A stretch of 64,000 nucleotides of DNA from Sipunculus nudus (Eukaryota > Annelida > Sipuncula > Golfingiida > Sipunculidae): positions 44,271,676-44,335,675 of the forward strand of contig CM049311.1 of NCBI GenBank assembly GCA_026874595.1. Reading direction: 5' to 3'. Positions 1-9,688 of this stretch are shown here, piece by piece. Every line of letters begins with the position of its first letter. Position 1 is the stretch's first letter. The notes below the pieces were generated by a model, which saw only the letters and a list, made by a program, of their open reading frames with translations, was not told the origin of the DNA and did not search any database. Made by a program: the position numbers and the translations under genes.

Positions 1-1578
1 AGACATAGTACGCCCCCCCCCCCCCCCCAAAGAATAGGCCCTCATTTTTAGCAGCATATACTGACGCTTGGCAAGCAATTATTGTTTCTTCCATCTATCA
101 ATCCACAATCTTTTTGAAGATGTTGGTCCTGTGACCTTGACCTTTTGGCACACCACAAGGCTACATCAATGAAAGCAGGAATTATCATCCAGAAACTAAG
201 TTTTGGACAGATGGCTCCTGTGACCTTCACCTTTGACCTCAAAATTGATAGGGGTCTTCCACTCTTGGCAGGTGAACTATATGTGCAAGATGAAAGATCT
301 GAGATGAATTGTTTGGCTGAAAATGCATCCACATCTTTTTAAGATGTGTCCTGTGACCTTGACCTTTGACCCCAAAATCAATTCAGGTGTTGCTTATTCA
401 ATGGGTCATATACAAGTCAAGTTTGAAAACTATACATCAATAAAAGCAGAAATTATCATCCAGAAACTAATTTTTGGACAAATGGCTCCTGTGATCTTCA
501 CCTTTGACCTTGTGACCTCAAAATTGATAGGGTTCTTCCTCTATTGGCAGATAAACTATATGTACAAGATGAAAGGTCTGAGATGAAATGTTTGGCTGAA
601 AATGCATCCACAATCTTTTTAAAGATGTGTCCTGTGACCTTGACCTTTGACCTCATGACCCCAAAATCAATTGGAGTCTTGCTTTTTCAATGGGACATAT
701 ATGTCAAGTTTGAAATCAATACATCAATAAAAGCAGGAATTATCATCTAGAAACAAATTTTTTGACAGATAGCTCCTGTGGCCTTGACCTTTGACCTTGT
801 GACCCCAAAATTGATATGGATCATCCACTATTGGCAAGTGATCTATATATTCAAGATGGAAGACCTGGGATGAAAGTTTGGCTTAAAATGCATTCACAGT
901 ATATTTTAAGATGCGAGTCCAGTGACCTTGAGCTTTGACCTCATGACCCTAGAACCTATAGGGTTCTTACTTTAGTGGAGGGCCATACATAAGTCACGTT
1001 TGAAATCCATATGGCTATCAACACTGGAGATATCATAAGAGGTGTGTGATTTTCACCAAATATGGACACATTAAAGGTCAAGGCCACTCTCATGGTAAAG
1101 GTCATGACCTCATCCCATAACCCATCTCTCTACATGTGCATAATATGAAAGAAATCTGTCCATTAGTTTTTGACTTATTATGCTTACAGTATTGTCAAGT
1201 GGCAATTATGGGGGTATTAAAAGGCGTAAAAACAAGAAAAGGATAATAGGTGGCGCCATCAGTTTCCAGTATATCACAAGGCTATCCGAGATCTTCGGTC
1301 ACCTTGATTTTTGGACCAGTCCATGCAAGCTTACTTGAGATATTTAAGAATTTGTGTTATTTTCAGCAAAAATGGACCTATTCAAGGTCAAGGTCACTCT
1401 CCTAGCATAGGTCATGACCCCATTTTAAATAGGCTTCGTCCCCTTACCTATATCTATACAAATGTTAAGTTTGAAAAAGATCAGTGAAATATTTTTTGAG
1501 TTATCCCGCTCACAAGGTTTTCTGCGCAGCCGCGGGACCATCATGAAACCATAGTATCCCGACTTTGTCTGGGGATAC
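1..1578. repeat. Dimeric tandem repeat with TGACCTTGACCTTTGACC core and terminal hairpin
   Basis: From about 120 to 1000 the sequence is made of head-to-tail units of about 140-145 bp, each with GTGACCTTGACCTTTGACC or a variant (near 132, 222, 354, 491, 634, 778 and 921). Two unit types alternate, one with 'gatgtgtcctgtgacc' and one with 'gatggctcctgtgacc', so the higher-order period is about 285 bp. From about 1030 a second unit type follows, with 'aaggtcaaggtcactctc' near 1075 and 1385 and a GGTGGCGCCATC half-palindrome near 1250. The block closes with a short hairpin, GTATCCC/GGGGATAC, at 1554-1578. Related blocks are at 14990-15400, 30881-31470 and 36720-37600. It opens with an 18-base poly-C run. 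Several frames are open by chance because the units lack stops; I see no protein here. Confidence 0.85.
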
Positions 1579-2000
1579 AAATATACAAAAACCATATACA
1601 AAACCATCAGGTATATCTCTAGGGTACAGACAAAAGTCAATGTGGACGAAAGTCCCCCCCCCCCCCCACAATACTCTCGAACTTAATGATAAAGAGGACA
1701 AATCCCCCCCCCCCCCCCTGAAAAAATCATTCTTTATTTCCTCCATTCTACATGAAGATTTCAAATCTAATAATGTTGAAATACCTGAGCCAAATCATGC
1801 ATCAACAACAACAATCCACGCTTTCCATAGTCATCGAGCACACCAGGTCATGTGAAACTATCCCCATGGGAGTGTTTTCCTAATTATCAGATATTTAAGA
1901 CCATTTGTGTTTCTACTAGTGCAAGTTCTAGCAGCTTTAATTATGAATTAAATTATAAATTACTGATTGTCTGTATTTTCATAACTTTACTAGTGTAGTT

Positions 2001-2725
2001 TGTTACAGATGTCTCTTTTATTGTATGCAGCAGTCTCACGTGTGTATGTGCAGCGCTAGCATTGGCAGCATAGCTTGGCCAACGCGTGGGGTCTGACGTG
2101 TAAACAGCGGTCATGCTAGTCTGGGGCTTTCTTGCCTGGCTGGCCCACGTGTGAACCCTGATATGTAGAAACACATCGTTCATTGTTCTGAACTGGAAGG
2201 TTCTCAGCTTGAGGTGAAAAGTTATAAATAAGGGGCTGTGTTTTAGAGCCGATAGGGAGGACAGATATATTCCAGCGGACACAGAAGAGTGTGAGTCAAT
2301 TTGTGGACCTTTTCCGATGATTGCGGCAGTTATAGCTTTTCTTTGAATTTGTAACAGATTTTATATAGTCTTCAGTTTGCCTTTGGGATCACTATCAGAA
2401 TTTCACTTTTAGATTACAACAAATTGAATTTGTGATTGAACTGGACTGTTATTCTCTGAGAAGATTTATGTGAACTGTTCATCTGGATTATATGCTTTAA
2501 AGGACTTTTTGTTGCTGTGACAGTGGTGGAATCCAGGTACTGTACACTTTGTTTATATACTTGTATTGATTGACTGTTGTACTGTTGTTATACTGTGTAA
2601 TTGTATTTATTTAGTGTATTGTAATGTTAGGATCGTTTTAAGAATAAATTAAAATTATTTGTAAACAAAAAACCACTGATTTCTTTATTCATTCCTCTAG
2701 ACATTTCACGCAGCCTAGTGTTACA
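2001..2725 (+). other. Possible solo LTR
   Basis: The segment starts TGTTACAG and ends GTGTTACA, giving TG...CA termini. Inside are a TATA-like 'ttataaataagg' near 2220, a long stretch with few open frames, and an AATAAA signal near 2643 followed by a T-rich tail. This order (TATA, leader, polyadenylation signal, CA end) is typical of an LTR. I could not find a target-site duplication, a second copy in the window, a primer-binding site or a polypurine tract. It could equally be a host promoter and first exon. Confidence 0.25.
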
Positions 2726-3429
2726 GAATCTGATTTTTTTATCTCCATTACAAAATTTATGTTCGTCACGCATAACAGATCTGTTGATATTAGGTTCCGT
2801 AACAAGTTTATGTAATTATGTGAACTCTACATTGAAATTGCTTATGTATATAAAACCAAAAATATAAAATATATAGTTAATTTGAATTTTGAGTGGTTTT
2901 GTATAAAGTAATTACAGGCATCAACTAATAAAACCATTATCCAGCACAAATGCAAGCACAAATGCAAGCATTGGTGAATGCTGAGGAAATCATACAATTT
3001 TCCACACACAAAACCTCCATCTGGTCACAACTGCAGTACTGCCTGGGAAGACTATAGTTTTGTGTTTGATTTGCAAAGATATATTGAGTTACGAGTTTTA
3101 TGCATTTTTAGCAATGTCTGTCACTTCCAGGTAACTTCCAACACATTAAATATGCTTCAATTTTCATATAAATGGGAATACCCATATTTGAATTTTTTTG
3201 GTATGGCAAAGGGGGTCTAAATCTTCCAATTCAACACAAAAAGTTTTCGATTTGTTCATTACCTTTAATATTATTATCTTAAAAAAATAACAGATTCCTA
3301 CTTCTGAGTTCATTGAATGCCTGATTTGTGCACACAATAAATGAGGTTTATGTCTATTGTTGTTGTTATCTTAATACTTCAGTTATAACAAAGTAGATAA
3401 TCAGCTGACCACTGCACTCATCATTTCAG

Positions 3430-3573
3430 GTCTGGCACCAGCCAAAGACACACTAACTGCCCTGGTAGCGCTGCTCCTATGCCCCCAGTTAGGCCATATA
3501 AGGGGAAGCACAGTGGCCTGTACTGGTACAACACAGTGTCCTTGTACTACTACAGGACAGGGTAGCACTTCAG
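3430..3573 (+). other. Possible internal exon (144 nt), unrecognised product
   Basis: A plausible acceptor (pyrimidine-rich 'cactcatcatttcag') precedes 3430 and a donor (CAG|GTATTG) follows 3573. The interval is 144 nt, a multiple of three, and one frame stays open across it (starting LAPAKDTLTALVALLLCP, with a Cys-rich end containing CPCTTTGQ); the other two forward frames contain stops. It is locally less AT-rich than its surroundings. I recognise no domain, and no neighbouring exon was found. A chance splice-site pair in repeat-derived DNA is a real alternative. Confidence 0.2.
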
Positions 3574-4698
3574 GTATTGTTGATAAAATCTGATATATTA
3601 TGTTTCACTTTCAGTAGCATAATGTATTTTGTTAAGTATGCCTATACATAATAATTGCACGTTTAATATGAAAACTGCTCCGATACGATTCAGGGTGGCA
3701 TGTCAAGACAGGACACCATTTAGCATTTTGCTCAGCTTCAGTTACCGTTGAATCATCCGGATTGTTCTACTCATGGTTTTACACGGCATAGTAAACACAG
3801 CCGGCAGTTCAGCCACTTCCTCCTACAATAAAATCAAAAAGATTAAGTTTGTGTTAAATAAGTCGCTGAATGTGTCTTACCTGGTGCTGCATGGTGTGTT
3901 ATGACTCTAACGACAGTGTACAAAAGTAATGTGATGGAAGTGCGAAAATACGTTAGCGGAAACTAAGGCAACCGAATGTTTTAGCTTAACCAGTTAACCA
4001 GTTAACAGAAACACGGTTTGGCCTTTATGGAAGTGAGAGCCCCGGATGTCTTCTTTGTTTACATCCGGTTGGCGAGTAAACTGGTAAACCAATGACGTAG
4101 ATAGAAAAGCTAGATCGCGCACATAATGGATTCTTATTGGTCCGCCATGGCGAATAGGGAGCGACTATTGGTAAGGGCAAAAGAGTCAGCTGGCCATGTA
4201 AACAACCGTCAGTGTCTTCCACGTGCTGCACATAGATGCCGGCCTAAATAAAGCATGGAACTTACACAGGTACTCGCTGTTACATATCCTATTCTAATGA
4301 TAACTCATTTAAAGACCCATTAGGAGTATAAAATTCATCATACATTATATATTTTCTCCAATAGCTGACGATGTTGCTCGCCAGCCAGCAGCTGTCGCTG
4401 CCGATGAATGATAATTTTACCATTTTAAGTTAACTCAAGTGAGTTTACGCATCAAATATTCTTGTTCTCATTTTCAGAGTGATAAAATAAAGTATTTTTA
4501 TATATGTTTTTAGTTCTAGCGCATTGGCGGACTATCAGTGACTGATAGCATAGGTTTGAAAACGAAATTTTGGGTCACGTAGCATGACACCCCCATGTAA
4601 ACAGCTGGTAAACAATAACAGATCGAATGAGTGCACGTGTGTGTGGTGTTGTGCCTTCTCAAGACAGTGGAAACATTGTCGTTTCATGGTACCTTTAA

Positions 4699-4936
4699 GG
4701 GTTTAGGGACATATCGGCCGCCGTCGACATCGGCCGCCGGCCTCAAATGGATCATATCGGCCGCCGGCGCCCAGCGGGAGGCAATATCGGCCGCCAGCTG
4801 CAATGGCCCACAAGCCCGTATTAACCCTGTCAGGTCAACCATATCGGCCGCGGGAAGAACTAGGCCACCATATCGGCCGCCGCCTCCTCATTATACGTTT
4901 CATTGGATAATCTATAGTCTCTCTCTCACCTTCCCT

Positions 4937-4977
<41 letters not shown>

Positions 4978-5407
4978 ATTGTATATATATATAATGTATG
5001 TATAAATATATACATATGCATTATATTATATAGAATAAAACAAGTATTTACATGCATATATTTTATATAAAGTAAATATGATTATATTTGATATAAAAAT
5101 GAATATATGTATTAATATAAATGTATATATATATATATTTATATCTATATAAATAAATATATAATATTTATATTAAATATATATATATATATTGTATGAA
5201 TCTGATGTATTATTTTCAAGTACTTCATGTCTAAAACTGTACATGAATTTCCGCGGCCGATATGGTTGACTTGACAGAGTTAATACAGGCCTATGGTCCA
5301 TTGCAGCTGGCGGCCGATGTTGCGTCCCGCTAGGCGCCGGGGGCCGATGTGGTCCATTTGAGGCCGGCGGCCGATGTCGACGGCGGCCGATATGTCCCTA
5401 TACCCCT
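4699..5407. mobile_element. Foldback element with ATCGGCCGCC-rich inverted arms, TTAA-type target
   Basis: Arms of about 150 bp (about 4699-4855 and 5250-5407) are reverse complements at roughly 90 percent by eye. Each arm repeats the decamer ATCGGCCGCC or a variant five to six times. The termini read GGGTTTAGGGACATATCGG on the left and, reverse-complemented, GGGGTATAGGGACATATCGG on the right. Both ends abut TTTAA (4694-4698 and 5407-5411), consistent with a TTAA target duplication as used by piggyBac and Kolobok elements. The 390-bp loop is AT-rich and includes a (CT)n run at about 4940-4974. No transposase is present, so it would be non-autonomous. The open frame at 4631-5005 merely runs through the left arm. 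Confidence 0.7.
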
Positions 5408-6258
5408 TTAAGCAGGGTTGGGTTTTAAGCTGCCCAAAACCTGTTTTCGGCAGGGCAGAGCCTAAAACTGCCTTTAACTGTCTAAAATAGGTTATAACCT
5501 GCCTAAAACTGCCTTTAACTGCCTAAAACCTTACATACCCTCACCTATGACTTGCAGTTAACTATGTTTTATAGTTACACAGCTAAATGCATTAAAGAAA
5601 TATGCTCAACAAATTTAAAGTGAGGAACACTTTAGAAGTAAGGCTTTTAAGTCGTTTGAACCGAAATAATTTATATATGTCTACTAAACAAACACCTCAT
5701 TGAGACATACAAATGGTAAATTATAATTATAAACTCAATTGAAGGATGACTGCTGATTTTAGGATCATCTAAATTTGGTAGAAATACTAGAATGGAATTG
5801 TTTTTTATTCAAGTTAGTATTTCATTAAAAACCATTATGAAATATTTTATTTATTCATGTGCTCATAATTCCCTGCATACAGCTTAAACTTTAAAATGAC
5901 GCTGCTAGTATATATTATATCCCCCCCCCCCAAAAAAAAAAAAACTTATTTTTGGCTAGAGCAATGTTCCACATGATTCCCTATTTTATGAGAATAAATT
6001 AACATTGCATATATTGAAAATGAATATAATAATAATTAGAATTACAAAAAAATTGACATTAACATGCTCCACAAATTATCAATTTTGCTGTTTGTTCCCT
6101 TATCCTTACACCAGCCATGTAAAAAGGATGTTATTGGTTTATTTTCCGATGGTGTGGATTGGGTCACTTGTTAGTGGATTTCACAACAAAGGCACATTTG
6201 ATAATTTCACGCCACGAAGACTTGAAATATGGAGATCAATAAATATTCAAAACAAAAG

Positions 6259-6259
<1 letters not shown>

Positions 6260-6315
<56 letters not shown>
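6260..6315. repeat. (AT)n microsatellite
   Basis: Uninterrupted AT dinucleotides for about 55 bases, followed by a poly-C run. Confidence 0.95.
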
Positions 6316-6317
<2 letters not shown>

Positions 6318-7561
6318 CACCCCCCCCCAATTATTTTTGCAAGGGGTATATGTTCTATGTGAATCCCCATATTAAGAGAATAATTTACATACTTACATTA
6401 ATATATTAATAATTAATTATAGACTTGACTACTTAACTCAGTTTACCATGAAATAATAAACATATACAATTGGTTTAGAAATATTCTATACTGGAAACAT
6501 AATACCATTTTTTTCAACTTTATTCACAATTATAATATCTCGCATACTGTCAAATGTATGTGTGTTTAATACATCTTATTTTGTTATTCAAAATTGACGC
6601 CACTGTATGGATGAACCTTAGGCCATACATGGACCTCAATTCCTATGATACTCTTGATGGACGGACATTCATGTATGGACTAGATGAACCGTTCTTTCAA
6701 CAAACCTGGTAAAGTGGTCAAACCATCGTGAAGACATGCTGTAAGGGTTCACAGAGTGCATGGGCATTGTTAGGCTTCGGTTGTCGGTCACATATACCAT
6801 GTACGGAGTAGGGTGATTGGCAGATGGGGCCAGGGTATTAAGACACCTGCTGTGATAGCTATTAGCCTAAGATTTATTTAGGCAAGCAGCTTACTTTGTT
6901 TCCATCAAACACAATTTTTGTTGATATGCGACCAGTTGATCCCTCAATAGGATAATATACATGGCTATTCCGACACGGCACCCCTGCCTTTGTTAATGGA
7001 TTAGCCTGTTTGTTCTGAAAGTAGCGCTGTCGGTTTTTGTCCAGTAAGCCGTGGGTTATCGTGTAACAGTCATTTTCTTTGATAGTTAATGGCTCATACT
7101 GTAATTGAGTTAATTTTTTATGATAAAATTTTAGATTTATATATAATATTACGCAAAATTTGTTTTGCATACATGTCGATACTGGAACTATATGACATCG
7201 CATGATTGACAGAAAAAATAACGTGTGCTGCGGATTGTTAAATGGATAGTTTTTAAGTAAATGCATGTAATATTGACCTAGTCACCCATTGCGGAAGGAT
7301 AATGAATACTAAGGAAAGGTTTAGTTGCCGTAAGATTTCGCATGAGGAGGGATCACGAATAGTGTGTCCTGTTGAATTTTGGTGTCGCGGGCTTAGATTA
7401 GAAAGAAACTAAGAGGGTAAGGATGACTTATTAGGTTGAGAGTTGGGATTTCCAAGACTGAGTTGCTAGTGTTGTCACTGCTTAAATCATTGTTATCGAA
7501 TTATTATTATGGGTTTTACTTTGAGGTTTTTATTTGCTTAACAATGTATTTGTAAAATTAA

Positions 7562-7563
<2 letters not shown>

Positions 7564-7624
<61 letters not shown>

Positions 7625-7639
7625 TTTCTTCGCTCTTTC

Positions 7640-7688
<49 letters not shown>

Positions 7689-7690
7689 GC
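7564..7690. repeat. (CT)n microsatellite, two blocks
   Basis: Two CT arrays (about 7564-7622 and 7646-7690) separated by a short degenerate stretch. The 192-residue open frame across it and the next (AT)n block is low-complexity and not a gene. Confidence 0.95.
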
Positions 7691-7813
7691 CTATTTGTTT
7701 TGTTATTCTCTATTTTTTTTCACTGAAAAAATACATCCATGATGCAAAATATAATTACATAATAAGAAGTATAATAAAATGTATACACAATGTGTTAAAT
7801 AACATATATATGA

Positions 7814-7815
<2 letters not shown>

Positions 7816-7888
<73 letters not shown>
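7816..7888. repeat. (AT)n microsatellite
   Basis: About 72 bases of uninterrupted AT dinucleotides. Confidence 0.95.
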
Positions 7889-7889
<1 letters not shown>

Positions 7890-8760
7890 AAGGCTTAACA
7901 TTTATTTCATGTACGCGGTCCTAATTAGAGTGTTTATGGTACGGCCACTCTCCCGAAAATTCAGTTGTACAGAGTCTTTACAGTTGGGCGTTCTTTTGGA
8001 GGATAAAGGCAGCATTCCTCGCTCATGTCATGGCTTATCCGATGAACGGCTAGTTCTGAGTGTCATGCCGACTTTCAGCCGAGTTCCACAGGGTATTATG
8101 GTGGAGTTGTAGTTTACCTCACAGCTAGAAATCGGCTTGTTGTCTGCAGAATGATGACCCTGGGTGTTTTGTGGTTATTCAGAACCGTGCTGGGCATGGG
8201 TTTTTGGTACCGGTTCGTGGTTCCAGTGTGAAGCTCAATATTCATCATAAAGCTCTATAATGGACAACCTTTGTGTTGGTGTTGGACTGACGTGCCTACT
8301 ACGTATGGTGGCAGCGGTAGGATTGTTGTCCAGAGCAACTGAGTGGTAGCAGTATCTGATGGACAGTACTGGTGTTTCAACTGTTTTTCTGTGTACCTAA
8401 GGACATTTTTGAGCATAAGAGAACTTTATTTTTTTATGTGTGTGTTTCCTGACAAAATGCTGGAGCTGCTGAGAACTTCAACTAAATATAGAATAGAACT
8501 GTTTCATATAATGAATAATCATTGATGATGCCAGTGTTGTAGGTTTCTGTGTTTTTACTCTTGTTGTGAATGAGGGCTCCAAAGGCAACAGCAGGTCTAT
8601 CAAATTGCATAAAGTAAATCTGTCTTTTCTACTGTGGTGCACACAACCATGATTGTGATTTGCATATTAATTCTTTTAAATCAGTTGAGATGATGATATG
8701 TTGGTAATATGTATTCATTGTCACTAAATGCATGTTATGCCTGATTATGATACATGATGT

Positions 8761-8950
8761 TGTAACTGCCCGCCTGTCTACACCCTGGGTTGAGTATCAC
8801 CTTATCAGGGTGATCATTAACCTGGGTACTGTATGGCGGTCAGTGACCTTTTCACTTGTCGAGGACACACGTGGTGAAGGCCAGAGAGATCTGGTGCCAG
8901 TCGGGTTTGGACTTCCAGCTGAGACAGAAGAGTTGGTTTGCTGATTCAAA
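8761..8950 (+). mobile_element. Gypsy element A, 5' LTR, first part
   Basis: Starts TGTAACTGCCCGCCTG and runs colinear with 28581-28770, with seven substitutions in 190 bases by eye. It stops abruptly after CTGATTCAAA, where the downstream copy continues into GCGCCATC. That missing remainder reappears 12.6 kb away at 21537-21587, so this LTR was split by an insertion. The pair of LTRs brackets the gag-pol remnants at 22.1-27.5 kb on the plus strand. Confidence 0.85.
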
Positions 8951-9149
8951 CCCAGCAGGCAAAATACATTGAAACAACGTTGAAACAACGTTTGCCTTCG
9001 ACGTCGAATCTACGTTGAAAACTGATTGGATTTGCAAAACGAATCGACGTCGAAACGACAACGTCGAAACAACGTCAGGTAAAGACGTCGAAACAACGTC
9101 TATAATTGGTTGTGTTTATGGGTTGAATCGACGTCGAAATAACAACGTT

Positions 9150-9371
9150 AAAGGATGTCTAGGATAAGAAGACAGGCTTTAACATATATTTTGTATTATA
9201 ATTTACAGTGGAAAAGAAAAGGTAAAACCTTTATTTCACAATTAAAGTTTGGTGTTTGTTCGTCTTATGCATAACCTTAACTCCTTCAAAAAGGTTTTAC
9301 GTTTTCATTGCCACTGTAAATTATAAATCAAAATATATTAAAACCTGTCATGTTTTCCAAGACATCCTTAA
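9150..9371. repeat. Inverted repeat near the left end of the 12.6-kb segment
   Basis: Arms of about 80 bp (about 9150-9233 and 9292-9371) are imperfect reverse complements; both contain the word TATAATTTACAGTGG (on opposite strands) and end in 'aaggatgtct'. The loop is about 58 bp. It looks like a subterminal foldback of the surrounding element, or a nested MITE. Confidence 0.6.
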
Positions 9372-9627
9372 TGGACGTAAAAATTAAGAACGTTGATAAC
9401 TGACCATTTTATTTAACCGGCGTAAATTTTGCTAGGAGAATTGATTATATCAAATGTTAAACCCTCGCAAATATTATATATAAAAAATGTTACAACTAAG
9501 TAACCAAGATAATCGCCCATTTTCTCTGTTATTACGATATTTCCAATGTTATATTCTTGTTTGTCAATGATGACAGTTGTACGTATAAGTTGAAAATAGA
9601 TTACAACAATAAAACCATTTGTATGCC

Positions 9628-9630
<3 letters not shown>

Positions 9631-9687
<57 letters not shown>
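9631..9687. repeat. (AT)n microsatellite
   Basis: About 56 bases of AT dinucleotides. Confidence 0.95.

Positions 9688-9688
<1 letters not shown>

Larger units (their letters stand above)
1579..4693. other. Intergenic DNA, no confident gene
   Basis: Two poly-C runs of about 14-15 bases lie at about 1656-1670 and 1704-1718. The rest is AT-rich unique-looking sequence, with a possible LTR and a possible exon listed separately. Short open frames (for example 1953-2282 minus, 4025-4231 minus) have no recognisable domain and I do not call them genes. Confidence 0.5.
5412..8760. other. AT-rich intergenic DNA with microsatellites
   Basis: At about 5418-5530 the phrase CTGCCTAAAACTGCCTTTAA recurs as a small imperfect repeat. 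An imperfect duplication links about 5920-6005 and 6315-6400: both have a poly-C run, then 'attttt', then 'gagaataa(a/t)tta'. No convincing gene; short ORFs in this stretch (6005-6409, 6874-7266, 8343-8525) are unrecognised and the longest contain microsatellite translations. Confidence 0.5.

Noticed and set aside
47-750. Short frames in the TGACCTTGACC block
   Set aside because: Near-identical peptides from successive repeat units on both strands.
4631-5005. 124-codon plus frame
   Set aside because: Runs through one arm of the foldback element and a (CT)n run; low-complexity product.
7534-8112. 192-codon plus frame
   Set aside because: Mostly translation of (CT)n and (AT)n arrays; no domain.
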